A stretch of 64,000 bases of DNA, taken from assembly GCA_020186115.1 (NCBI GenBank), contig WSYJ01000139.1, positions 310,001 through 374,000 of the forward strand, in the 5' to 3' direction. Each line of letters begins with the position of its first letter. Positions within the stretch are counted from its first letter, which is position 1. The translations under genes were made by a program, and so were the position numbers. The stretch is from Histomonas meleagridis (Eukaryota > Parabasalia > Tritrichomonadida > Dientamoebidae). Positions 9,671-21,100 of the stretch are shown here, in pieces. The notes under the pieces were generated by a model, which was given only the letters and a program-made list of their open reading frames with translations, did no database searches and was not told where the DNA came from.

Positions 9671-11014
9671 TTATTCATATGGTGAAAAATACGAACCATC
9701 AGAGTAAGCAATCTTCGTTTTTTGGTCATGAGCTCTTTTTGCTTCTTTTCTTCTCAAAGATGTTAAAAATTTTGATGTATTCTCTAAGTTAGACATTCGA
9801 ATATCTTGCACGTCCCTTAGCTTCCTTCTCATTTCTTCAAGGTAGAAAGGTCCAGTGTTAGGACGTTCAATAGGATGATATGAATATTCATTTGGAAGTG
9901 AAATAGGTTGGAAAGAAGAAGACCATTTCGCTTGAGATGCTGTTGATAACAAAATTTGATTGTTTTGATCTGTCATTTGTCGGATAGAATCAAGATCATT
10001 TCTTATTTCGCGAAGTGACTGATATTGTTTAGAAATATCATAGTTCTTTGTAGTTGTCTCAGATGATGATAGGTAGTATTTTAAATCATTCACATATCCG
10101 GAAATTGTTTCTATTTTTGATAAGTCGTTTTCACCATCATTTTCAAAGATATTTGATCGTTCATTCTCAATTTCATCAAATTTTTGTTTGATTTTTTCGG
10201 TTTCTTCTTTTTGGCTTTCTCTTTTGCACTCGAGTTCAATTTGCGCATATAAACATTGGCGTGCTCTTGCACTGTTCTTTTTAGTTGATTCTTTTAATTT
10301 GTTTCTTATTTTATTGAGTTCATTAAATTGATTTGATAATGTTTCGTGAGTTAATTGAGTCTGAATACTTTGCGTACAAGAACGGATATCTTCTTTAAGG
10401 CAATTGATCTTTTTGATTTTGTCTTCTGAATTATTAGTTTTAATTGTTTCGATTCGATTGAAGAGATCACGAAATTTCATGCCAAAAGGATCAATGGTAT
10501 CAACAGCTAACTGCGAAAATTTATTTTGATCAGTTGTAAAAATAATTTCATCTCTTATCATCTGCCTTATTGATTCTATAAACGAATAAATAATCTCATC
10601 TATTGAGGAATTATCTTGGAGTGAATTTTTAATTGTATTCGTAAAATCATTTGATACTAAATTTAATTTATGCTGAAGATATTCAATAATATTTCTTTCA
10701 ATAGAAGACTGCAAACTAAAATCATCTTTGTGATTATTTGATTGAATATTTTGTGAAATTGTGGTTTGAATTTGATTCACATCAGAATCTTCATCTATTT
10801 CTTTGGGAATAGCTTCAGAAAAATCACTTTCATCAAGAAGTGCATCAATATTTAATGGCTTTCTTTGCGGTGTCCTACCTCGAGATTGGGGTAATTTCTT
10901 TTTTTTCTTTTTCTTTTCAGTTTTTGGCCTTGGCTTTGACTCGGCCATGCCTTCATCAAACAGACCAAGATCTTTCAGTCCTGCAATAAAGTCACTATCA
11001 ACTTCTGAATCCAT
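9671..11014 (-). CDS. coiled-coil protein with conserved-looking C-terminus, function unknown
   Basis: 447 residues from the ATG at 11014. The N-terminus is acidic (MDSEVDSDFIAGLKDLGLFD), followed by a lysine run at about residues 34-41 and a basic SRGRTPQRK stretch. Residues about 90-160 are helical, and about 190-340 form a heptad-rich coiled coil with many Glu, Lys and Asn. The last 70 residues are less repetitive (SYHPIERPNTGPFYLEEMRR, then KFLTSLRRKEAKRAHDQK) and end in SPYE. An acidic head, basic patch and long coiled coil would suit a cytoskeletal or basal-body component, but I recognise no named family and make no functional claim. The gene converges on the ssSPT-like gene (spacer about 180 bp). 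Confidence 0.7.
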   Translation of the reverse strand: MDSEVDSDFIAGLKDLGLFDEGMAESKPRPKTEKKKKKKKLPQSRGRTPQRKPLNIDALLDESDFSEAIPKEIDEDSDVNQIQTTISQNIQSNNHKDDFSLQSSIERNIIEYLQHKLNLVSNDFTNTIKNSLQDNSSIDEIIYSFIESIRQMIRDEIIFTTDQNKFSQLAVDTIDPFGMKFRDLFNRIETIKTNNSEDKIKKINCLKEDIRSCTQSIQTQLTHETLSNQFNELNKIRNKLKESTKKNSARARQCLYAQIELECKRESQKEETEKIKQKFDEIENERSNIFENDGENDLSKIETISGYVNDLKYYLSSSETTTKNYDISKQYQSLREIRNDLDSIRQMTDQNNQILLSTASQAKWSSSFQPISLPNEYSYHPIERPNTGPFYLEEMRRKLRDVQDIRMSNLENTSKFLTSLRRKEAKRAHDQKTKIAYSDGSYFSPYE

Positions 11015-11191
11015 TTTGGATCCAAAATCAGTTAGAATTTAATTTCTGAAGCTCATAGAAAACATTGAATACATATAATTATTTACTATTTTTATCCTTA
11101 AAAAACAAGAACACTTCTTAATTTACATTTATTCTGGAATGTAATTCATATTTTATTTATGTAGGCATGTTTTCCATACATTATTACAATA

Positions 11192-12481
11192 TTAAGCGTT
11201 TTGAGGATAAAACAAATCGTTCAACACATTTCTTTCATCATCTTCATTTTCGTCAAGCCACTCTCTAAATGAACTATTGTCAAGTGCGTGTTGTATCATT
11301 TCATCACGAGCACCTTCATCAACTTCGTTAAGCAATCTTTCAAATGCGTTTACAATCATTTTCGTATCGCCCAAAGAAGGAAAATCGAATAAATAAACAA
11401 AAATTTCTTTTTGGTTTAACATTTCGAAAATGTCCAAAGAAGACTTTAAGTAAAATATAATTATTAACTTAATTATTTGACTTTTTACTGAGTATACTCC
11501 TTCATCGAACTTAGATATAAGTGAGAAAAACATATTAATGATAAACTCTTCGTTAATATAAAATGGTAATTCGTAAATAATATTATTAAATATTTCGATT
11601 GCATTTGTAAATCGCTTTGATTCAATCGATGTGTTTATAAAAATATAATTAATAAAGTCAAATGTTCCAATATCAACAAAATACTGAATTTGATTTTTAG
11701 CATTTTCGATAATGAATTGTAACAATTGAATTATTTGTTTTTGAAGTTTTTTATTTTTATCATAAAGATGAAAGAAACAAACTAAAAAATTATTTTCCAC
11801 ATAAAAATTTAAATACATTTCATTAACTAAAATACATTCATATGAAAGTTGAAAAAGATCACAGATTTCATCAGGATCAACTGGAATAATTCGAAATAAT
11901 AATGGAATGATTTCAATAAATTCTTCATCAAACCGATTTAAGCGTTTCACAATTGAACATGCAAGTTTCGTTATGCGATTATAAATTTCGAAATCATTTG
12001 TTTGTAAAATGCCAGCCACTTTTTGAATGTATGGGGATTCAATGAATTTGAGACCAAGATGTTCGGCCGATAGAACTAAAAGTCGCGTTAATTTAATTGA
12101 TGGATGCGAAGGGAAAGTCTCAATGCAAAATTGAAACAAACCTTGTTCCATCGAAAAATCAGCCATTTCTGATGGGTATGATAATATTCGATAAAGTAAG
12201 CGAAAACATGTTTTGGAAATGTCATACTTGTCTGAGAAAGAATTCTTTATAACCATAATAATAAAATCTTGTGGAAATAAAACTTGAAAATCATCAAGGA
12301 TACTACTTAAGTCTGCTGCTGATTTAAGAATATCGCTGGATTTAGAACTATTCATAAATAATTGATAATTTAAATTAACCCTTTTCAAAAGATCTTCATC
12401 TGTTAGACTTTGGGATTGTGTGTTCTTCCATTTTTCTTTTTTCATTAAAATTTTAAGTTCCAATTTGTATCCAGGGTTCAT
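11192..12481 (-). CDS. ARM/HEAT-like all-helical protein, function unknown
   Basis: The first in-frame ATG at 12481 gives 429 residues; the frame is open about 60 bases further upstream without an ATG. The sequence is almost entirely amphipathic helices of 15-20 residues rich in Ile, Leu, Phe and Asn, in the pattern of degenerate armadillo repeats (for example VIKNSFSDKYDISKTCFRLL and IQLLQFIIENAKNQ). The C-terminus is acidic (LDENEDDERNVLNDLF). Trichomonads have many such divergent ARM proteins. Nothing points to importin, beta-catenin or another named member. The gene begins about 130 bp from the divergent tRNA-Glu. Confidence 0.7.
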   Translation of the reverse strand: MNPGYKLELKILMKKEKWKNTQSQSLTDEDLLKRVNLNYQLFMNSSKSSDILKSAADLSSILDDFQVLFPQDFIIMVIKNSFSDKYDISKTCFRLLYRILSYPSEMADFSMEQGLFQFCIETFPSHPSIKLTRLLVLSAEHLGLKFIESPYIQKVAGILQTNDFEIYNRITKLACSIVKRLNRFDEEFIEIIPLLFRIIPVDPDEICDLFQLSYECILVNEMYLNFYVENNFLVCFFHLYDKNKKLQKQIIQLLQFIIENAKNQIQYFVDIGTFDFINYIFINTSIESKRFTNAIEIFNNIIYELPFYINEEFIINMFFSLISKFDEGVYSVKSQIIKLIIIFYLKSSLDIFEMLNQKEIFVYLFDFPSLGDTKMIVNAFERLLNEVDEGARDEMIQHALDNSSFREWLDENEDDERNVLNDLFYPQNA

Positions 12482-12608
12482 GTCGGTGCAATGCTGCCAT
12501 AAAAAATTATAATAAATATTTTTGGCAATATTTTTTTCACTCAAATTTCCTGTGTTAAAGATTCGAAAATTGAATCTGATATATAAATAAAATTTTACAA
12601 ATTTGAAC

Positions 12609-12680
12609 TCCGATATCGTTCATCGGTTAGGATATGTGGTTTTCATCCACGGGAGCGGGGTTCGACTCCCCGTATCGGAA
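12609..12680 (+). tRNA. tRNA-Glu (anticodon TTC)
   Basis: 72 nt that fold as a cloverleaf. Acceptor TCCGATA pairs with TATCGGA, with discriminator A at 12680. The D arm holds the GGTTAGGAT sequence usual in tRNA-Glu, the anticodon stem is TGTGG/CCACG with loop TTTTCAT (anticodon TTC), and the T arm is GGGG-TTCGACT-CCCC. No intron is present, and CCA is not encoded. A T6 run at about 12685-12690 is a suitable Pol III terminator. Confidence 0.96.
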
Positions 12681-12993
12681 TAAATTTTTTCATGATTATT
12701 TTTTACAAAATTTTTACATTGTCTGAGTAAAAATAATTTTGGGAAAAAATCTTTAATCATCAATGTTGGATAAACATACTCCAACTTAGAACAAAGAGTA
12801 ATACTTTGAACTCAGTTGATATTGACATAATGTTAATCATGATTTTCATTTCATTTTAATAATGTTCTTAGAAGAAGAAAGAAATTCATAGAGTACAGTT
12901 TAATTCAAATAAATGGAATTTATTGATATTTATCAAGTATTCAGTGAGCGAAAAAAAAATTGGATTCAACAGAAATGTGATATAAAATAATCA
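12681..12993. other. intergenic region after tRNA-Glu
   Basis: Contains the T-run Pol III terminator at its start and then AT-rich sequence leading to the TPR gene. No gene is supported here. Confidence 0.6.
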
Positions 12994-14982
12994 ATGTCCA
13001 AATTTTTATCCAGAGGAAACAAGGAATTTTCAAATGAAAATTTTTCCAAAGCAATTGAGTACTATGATCTTTCTTCAAAGAAAGGTAATAAGCCCAGAAT
13101 ATTATCTGATTCTCTTTTAAATCAATCAATTTCAGCTTCTTTTTTAGATCTTCCAAAATTAGCAAGAAACTACTTTGCAGAAGCACTTGAAGTTCCTGTT
13201 CGAAATGAAGCTATTCAAACATCACAAAAAGAAATGAATGAAGTTCCAATAAGACAAATTTCACAATCTTTTTCAGACGATGATCTTGGTTTTTTTGAAG
13301 AAATTGAAGAATCCTCTTTTTTTAAGAATATAAATTCAGTCAATGATTCTTTTGATATTGATAGATGGTCACCAACAATTTTTTCCAAAAGGTGTTTCAT
13401 TTATTCTCAAATCGGTGATTACAAAAATGCACATCAAGAAGCACAGATCATGACTACTGTTGATCCAATGTCTCCTATTTTTTGGGAAATCCGAGCTGAA
13501 TGTGCATGGCTCATTAAGGACATAAAATCCCTTGAGGAATCGGTAAAGAACTGCAAAAAATTGGGAGCGAGTCCAAACCTTCATATGGCCAAGTATTATT
13601 GGCTTAAAAAAGAATATGATCTTGCTGATAAATACCTAAATGCAGCAGTAGAAAATCATGAAAGTGCAGCTGTAGTTAACCGCTCCAAGTTCAATCTTTT
13701 AAGGGGACGCGTAATGAGTGTTGTAAAAGATACTCCAAATTCACCAATATCAATCTTCACTCAAAAAATCTTACCAACAAAGGTCAACCTCCAAATTCTC
13801 AGCCAATGTCCTTTTCTTAATTATGTTCTATATTCGTTTTATCGTTCTTTCTCTGTTCCTTTATCCTCTCTTAAACCCTCAATGTTCATAGAAATTCCAG
13901 TACAAAAAGCTTGGGTCCATGGAACTCCAACACTGTCACAGCCTTCTCTTAATTCTTCTGTCGAAGACATTCCTCAATGTTTTTGCCTAAAGATCAAAGA
14001 TATGGAGACCGTTAAGCACATTCACGAAAGCGGCCGTTTATTCGGCCGTTTAATTGATAAGGATTCAATTAATGAAAGAGCAACAATATGTTATGGACTT
14101 GCGACCTTAGAAGTATCAAAATGTATTTCCAGTTATCTTAATAGCACAGATAAACCAAGTAATATTCCCGGGTTTTCTAATGTCATTACAATTATAATGA
14201 ATTGGTTACGTCTTATTGACCCTACAATTCCTGTTTTCATAAGAAACCAAATTGTGAATACTCCGTTATATATTCATGTACAAAAAAAAGGAATTTCAAC
14301 TGAACTTTATTCTTATAATCAACGTTTATTTGAGAAGCTTAAAAATGGAATATCTCACTCTACCTCAAAGGAAATTTATGTTCATATCTCCTCTGCTCAA
14401 ACTATCGATGAACTTTGGAGTATTTTTAAGTCAGATATTAAATATCCAATTCCCAATTCACCTGCATCAATTTTCTTATCTTCACATAACAACACTTTAG
14501 ACTTTGGGCTTGTTGTCGAAGAAGGAAATGAAAGTAGAATACATGCAAATGATGAAGTTATAACTTTATGGTATAATCTAATGAACACAGCGCGTGCTGG
14601 AAAAGTTGGACAAAATGTATTTGAGTTCATACGTACCTGGATGAGAGCTTCACCACTTACGAATTACTCTCATGTTGCAGGTTCCATTTTGCTTTTTGCA
14701 CTTTTGCATTCAATTTTTGGGGTAACCCCAGAAGAGAACGTTATGAAACCGTTTGATTTGCAAATCGAAGCACTTCTTTCCCAAAATTTAGAGAAGTTTA
14801 TCGAATATTTAAAGGGAAATGATATGAAGCTTCATGTTGATAGTTCAGTTGATCAGAATTTACCTGATATAGCAAAATTAATGCCAAATCTTCACATGAG
14901 AATTCAAATGCTACTTGATATCCCAGAACACTCTCAGACAAATAATGAGAACGAAACCAATGAAGAAAAAGAAAATAGTTAA
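12994..14982 (+). CDS. TPR-containing protein with conserved C-terminal domain (TTC13-like?)
   Basis: 662 residues from the ATG at 12994. Residues about 1-70 and 125-230 form tetratricopeptide-like helix pairs (FLSRGNKEFSNENFSKAIEY; FIYSQIGDYKNAHQEAQIM; AKYYWLKKEYDLADKYLNAA). An acidic, Phe-rich insert separates them. The rest, residues about 250-640, is not repetitive and reads like a folded domain: NWLRLIDPTIPVFIRNQIVN, then KEIYVHISSAQTIDELWSIF, then a helical end and an acidic Glu/Asn-rich tail. The combination of N-terminal TPRs and a long C-terminal domain recalls TTC13-type proteins, but this is from memory of the family pattern and weak. A scaffold role is likely and the pathway unknown. 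Confidence 0.75.
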   Translation: MSKFLSRGNKEFSNENFSKAIEYYDLSSKKGNKPRILSDSLLNQSISASFLDLPKLARNYFAEALEVPVRNEAIQTSQKEMNEVPIRQISQSFSDDDLGFFEEIEESSFFKNINSVNDSFDIDRWSPTIFSKRCFIYSQIGDYKNAHQEAQIMTTVDPMSPIFWEIRAECAWLIKDIKSLEESVKNCKKLGASPNLHMAKYYWLKKEYDLADKYLNAAVENHESAAVVNRSKFNLLRGRVMSVVKDTPNSPISIFTQKILPTKVNLQILSQCPFLNYVLYSFYRSFSVPLSSLKPSMFIEIPVQKAWVHGTPTLSQPSLNSSVEDIPQCFCLKIKDMETVKHIHESGRLFGRLIDKDSINERATICYGLATLEVSKCISSYLNSTDKPSNIPGFSNVITIIMNWLRLIDPTIPVFIRNQIVNTPLYIHVQKKGISTELYSYNQRLFEKLKNGISHSTSKEIYVHISSAQTIDELWSIFKSDIKYPIPNSPASIFLSSHNNTLDFGLVVEEGNESRIHANDEVITLWYNLMNTARAGKVGQNVFEFIRTWMRASPLTNYSHVAGSILLFALLHSIFGVTPEENVMKPFDLQIEALLSQNLEKFIEYLKGNDMKLHVDSSVDQNLPDIAKLMPNLHMRIQMLLDIPEHSQTNNENETNEEKENS

Positions 14983-15164
14983 CAATCTTAAGATCACGAA
15001 AAATTACAAATTTTCTAAATCGAAGAAAATTAATCCAAAACTTGAATGCAATTCATTCATGTTTACATTTCCTTTATTTTGAACCGTATCATATTTGTAA
15101 ATAATATCTTATTAATAAGAACAATTATTTTTTGAGAAACAAAGTTTATTCTTTGAAGTCACTT

Positions 15165-18100
15165 TCAAAACGAGAAAAAGTTCGGTCCATTGTTTTGAGG
15201 AGGTCCTGAAGTTGAAGCACTTAAATGGTTCTGATTATTATTTTGGAAGTTATTAAACGTTCCCCTTTGAGGTGTACTTTTTGCTAAATTTCTGAAATCC
15301 GAGTAAGGGTCATAAGGGTTCGGTTGGTTATCCAGTTGCAAAGGCATTTGATTTGGCTGTTGTAAAGTTGTGAAAGGCATATTTGAATTTTGAGGGGGGC
15401 CTCCAAACGTATTTTGGTTGAAAGGGTCGAACTGATTTGATTGGTTTATATTTGATGTTGTTGGCTGGAACACATCGAAGTTATTATTCGGAGGACTTCC
15501 AAACGATTGGAATGTGTTTTGCTGCTGGTTTGAGGAACTACGGAACATGTCATATGATACTTGTTGTGACTTATTGTCTTGTTTCGGTGGCGATGAAGTT
15601 TGCTGATTAAATAATTCGAGCGATATTATGTTACTGTTGTCTTGCTTAGGCTTTGGCGTGCTTGGCTCGAACAGCTCAATCTTTGCTTTGCTGTCTTGCG
15701 CTGTGGCTGGCGATGGCGATGTCTCAAATAAGTCAATGATTATGTTATCTTGCTGCGGCTTGGACGCACTCGGCTTGTCAAAGAGCTCAAACTGCGACTT
15801 GTTGTCCTGCTTGGGTGGCTCTGCCTTAACTTGTTTGCTCTGTTCGAAGATGTCGAATTGCGAATTGTCTTTCTTAGCTTGTTCTGGCTTTGGTTTGTTC
15901 TGTTCGAATATCTCAAATGACGCCTTGTTGTCCTGCTTTGGAGGCTCCGCTTTCTTTTGCTTATTCTGTTCGAATATTTCGAATGAAGCTTTGTTGTCCT
16001 GCTTTGGAGGCTCTGTCTGCTTCGCTTTATTCTGTTCGAAGATTTCGAACTGTGAATTATCTTTCTTAGCTTGTTCTGTTTGCTTTTGCTTGTTCTGCTC
16101 AAATATCTCAAATTGCGAATTATCCTTTTTAGCTTGCTCTGCCTTTGGTTTGTTCTGTTCGAATATTTCGAATGAAGCTTTGTTGTCCTGTTTAGGTGGC
16201 TCCGCTTTCTTTTGCTTATTCTGTTCGAATATTTCGAATGAAGCTTTGTTGTCCTGCTTTGGAGGCTCTGTCTGCTTCGCTTTATTCTGTTCGAAGATTT
16301 CGAATTGCGAATTATCTTTCTTAGTTTGTTCTGTTTGCTTTTGTTTGTTCTGCTCAAATATCTCAAATTGCGAATTGTCTTTCTTAGTTTGCTCTGTTTG
16401 CTTCGCTTTATTCTGTTCGAAGATTTCGAATTGCGAATTGTCTTCCTTTTGTTTCTGCGCTTCTTGCTTCTTCTCTTCCACTTTTTCTTCTTTGTTTTCT
16501 TTCGTTACTTTTTCTTCTTTCGGTTTCGGCTTCTCCTGTCTAAATGGGTCAGCGAATGCAAACTGGTCTTCCTTCGGCTGCTTGCGCGCTGGCTGCGTGA
16601 ACTGATCGAATGTGTTTGATATTGGCGATGAAGGGCCAAACGCATTCATTTGGTTATTACTAAATGAACCGATTGGACTGCCGAACGGATCGCCGCTCAT
16701 CATTTGATTATTACTGCTGAATGAGCCGATGCTTGGGCTTTGGCTATTAGCGAACGGATCGCTCATATTTGGAGTGTCGAATGAGCCGATGCTTTGCGAT
16801 TGGTTATTGTTATTAAATGAACTCGTGCTTGCGCTTTGGCTATTAGTAGCGAATGGATCAGTGATTGGCGGAGTGTCGAATGATCCAACAGTTGGCGATT
16901 CATTCATTGATTGATTACTATTCATATTTGAAGTATCGAATGATTTAATGTTTGCGTTTTGGTTATTATTAAATGAATCATTTGCAGTTTGTTTATTATC
17001 ATTTGATTCTGTTGAAGTTGGATGTGAATTATTGAATAATTCGAATGAATTTGACTTGTAATCTGATTCATTTTGTGCAAATGAACTTGATTCAGTTATT
17101 GTATTATTTTGATTATTTTGCTTAAATATATCGAAAGGATTTACATCGCCTTTATTTACTACTAAAGACTTTGATTTATTAATTGTTTTGTTTTGTTCAT
17201 TTTTATTAAATATTTCGAATTGATCTGATTTATCTTCTGATGTAATCTTTTGTTCAACGAATGAATTAGAAGTTGAAATTTTATTTTGTTCATTTTTATT
17301 AAATATTTCGAATTGATCTGATTTATCTTCTGATGTAATCTTTTGTTCAACAAATGAATTAGAAGTTGAAATTTTATTTTGTTCATTTTGTTTAAATATT
17401 TCAAATTGATCTGTTGTTATATCATTTTTATTACTTTTTGCATAAGAACTTGATCTATTAACTGATTTATTTTGTTCATTTTGTTTAAATATTTCAAATG
17501 AATTCGATTCTGATTCATCATTTTTATCATTAACAAATGAATTTGATTTATTAATTGTTTTTTGTTGTTCATTTTGTTGAAATATTTCGAATGAATTTGA
17601 ACTTGAGTTTTTATTACTTGCAACAAATGAATTCGATTTGTTAATAAATCCTTTATTTTGATTATTATTTGGTTTAAATGGATCCGAAATATTTTTATTA
17701 GATTTAAATGGATCAGGAAATGTTTGATTATCATTAGCAAATGAATCAGATACATTTGCATTGGATTTAAATGGATCAACAAATGATTTATTAGCGAAAG
17801 GATCAGGGAAATTAGCATTAGCAAATGGATCAGGGAAATTATTATTACTATTATTAGCAAATGGATCAGGTAAATTAGTATTATTCGATTGATATGGATC
17901 AGTTGAGTTATAATTTGATTGGAATGGATCAATGAATGTAAGATTTTCTTGTTTAAATGGATCGACGTAATTACGATTAAATTGTTCGAACAAATCGACA
18001 TTATTATTGTTATTATTATTAAATGTATTATTATCATTTTGTTTTATAGGTGAATTATCAAGTTGATTTTGTTCTACAATAGTAATATTATCTTGTTTAA

Positions 18101-21100
18101 ATGTATCAGTAAATCCAATATTAAATTGTACAAATGGATCAATGATTTGTTGTTGATCATTTTTATTCTGTTTATCAAATAAATCGAATAATTTGTTTTC
18201 ACTTTCATTTGATTGTGATACATCACTTTGTTGTTGATTCATTGAGTTAAAGAATTCATTTGTATCTTGTTCATTTTGATCTAATGATTTACTACGTTTA
18301 TATTCAGTATCATTAAATTCATTAGAACTTCTTTGTTTAAATAATTCGAACGGATCATTTTGTTCATTATTAATAGTATTATCTTTAAATTGATCTGATT
18401 TCCTTCGCTTAAAACTATCTTCATCTTTTCGAACAATTTCTGTTGGTGTTATTGGTGGTTTAACTGTTGATGTTATTGGATGTTTAACAGTAGAACTTCG
18501 AGCTCTAATTTTTTGTTTGTTATATAATTCATTTTGATCCAAATCACGTTTAAGGGTTTCATTTTGTGCAAATAATTTGTTTTCGATACTTTTTTGTTGG
18601 TTATCAATAATTTCATTATTTTTAGGAGAAGAATCAATTTCAACAGAAACTTCTTGTGATTTATAAATATTTTGTTGTTGTTGTTGTTGTTGTACAATTT
18701 CTTGTTTAACAGGTATAGGTTTAGTTTTAATTTTACGTACAACTTTCTTAACAACTTTCGGCTTTTGTTGAATAGTATTATTTTTAATTGATTCAAGCAT
18801 ATCTTTTAATTGCATGAAAGCGGATTCTAATTCTTCTTGTAAAGGTATAAATGTCGGATTATCTAAAACCCATTTTCCATGAACTTTTAATCCTTTCTTA
18901 TTAATCTTTATGAATAAATCAAATGCATTAATTAATTTTTGTGTCATTTTATCCTTATTTTTAATTTTGGATTTATCAGTTAAAAATGTTTGAATGATTT
19001 TAGATGGACCTTCATTAACAGTAGCTAATAAAGATCCATGTAAAATCCTTTGGATTTGTAAATAATCCTCACTTTCTAATGACTTTTGTAATAATTCGAT
19101 TCTTACTTTAATTTGATGATAAGCTACACGTATAGGTTCATAATCAATTATATGAATTCCATCTTTTTGAACTGGGAATCGTTGTAATACATTTGGTAAT
19201 TCATAATCAGTATTTAAGATAACTCTTCGTACCCATTGTGTAGTTAATGTACCATGAGTTTGATCAGAATCTTTAACAAATGGTGTATCGAAATAAAATT
19301 GTGTAATTTTATTAATTTCTTTGTTTTTATAAGGCTCGACAAATGTAATTTGTAAATATAATTTATTCGGTTGAAGTTTTTCTTGATTCATAAATAAGTT
19401 CTCAGTAATTAATTCAACTTTATCATTACCATAAAGTTCTTTATATATCGAAATTAATGATTCTGAGAATTGATATACATGTGTTAATCTTTTTTCTCGA
19501 TATATATAAGTTTTACCATTATCATTATTAAATTCTTCTCCATAAAATGTAACTCTAAAGAAGCGATCAGTATTAGCATCAGTATCAGAAGATTTAAAAT
19601 TAGAGATATCTTTAAATAATAAAGAATATGTCGAAAATATTTTCGATAATTCTAAATAAGATCGTTCATTCTCAAATAATGGCCAATAAATATCTAATAA
19701 TATAATTGGTAATATATATGTTAAACCTTTTTGACATAAATCAAAGATTTTCTCAAGATTTGATAATAAATGAAACTTTTGGATTTGTTCTGAATCAAAT
19801 AATTCGATTATATTTAATACCGATTTAATAGCTTCATTAGGCATTGCTAAATTATTAACTAATGAACTACATTTAGAAAATGCTAAACATGGATGTTCTA
19901 ATTCGAAAATATTTGGTAAATTACCATTAAATGTTAAATATTCTATGATTATAGCACTTTGTAATACAATTGTAAATGCTGATTCAACTGGTTTATCTTT
20001 CTTTTCTAAATAATTCGATAATGATTTTAATATTATGATCATATCATTAGGTGAATATATAAATAAAAATGATCTTTCTAATAATAATTCTGATTTCGAT
20101 TCAATTGTAAGTTTGTTGTTGTTTAATAGTTTTGTATTTGTTATTAACTTCTTAAAAATATCACAAAAGATTAATATGTCATCTTCATCTGTATCATTTT
20201 GTATTAATTTTGTTAATTCTATTAAATTATTTGATGATAAATTAGAATTCGGTAATAAAAATAATATATGTGTTAATACTCCATATATTAAATATTTATT
20301 TTTACAAGTTTCAAATATATCAAATATCACTTGTTTAATTTCATTCGAAAAACTATTATTCTCTGATAAATATATTAAATATGTTTGTAATATTTCTATT
20401 AATGAACATTTCTTTAAATATAATAAATCTTTAAATGATGATTTAATTATCATCGAAAATGTTTCACACATAACTTTTAATGTTTCATTATTACATTTAA
20501 GATTTAATATATCATAATATAATTCAATTGTATTATTAACATTATTATTCGTTGAATTCTTTAAATAATTCTTCATAAAAACTGATAATAAATAATATGT
20601 TTCATTACATATTGATAAAAAATCAATTTGGATCGGGGTTTGATCAAAGTTTAATTCTAAATCTTTTAATTCTTTTAATGTATCTGCATGATTAGACTTA
20701 CGTAATATTAATGTATGTGATTTCTTACGAAAGTTTTGTGGTAATGTATCCAATTTCTTTTCAGGTACATTTTCTTTCTTTTGATTTTCATTTTTATTAT
20801 ATTCTTTAATAATTCTTTGTAATATTTTCCTTAATATTATATATAAATTCTTCTCTTGTGAAACTTCGGTTTCTTTATATGTTATAGGATCAGTATTAAA
20901 TAATATAAATAATATAAAGAAAACTTCACTTAATTGGATATCATTAGCTTGGAAATTATCCGGATTTATAGAATATATTGAAGATTCTAATGTAGTTGAT
21001 ATAGTTATAAGCATTTCTTTAGGATAAAATCTAAATAATTTTAATAATATAATAAATATTTTCGGATTAATTTTATTTTGATATGATTTAATAATAATTT

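Noticed and set aside
15838-16455. Regular 63-66 bp repeats as a CRISPR array
   Set aside because: The repeats are coding, in frame, with conserved linkers instead of unique spacers, in a eukaryotic gene.
15628-18037. Long open frames opposite or alongside the DOCK tail, up to 325 codons
   Set aside because: They are produced by the repeat periodicity of the coding strand. Their translations are Cys/Leu/Phe or Ile/Leu/Asn repeats without any family features, while the DOCK frame is continuous.
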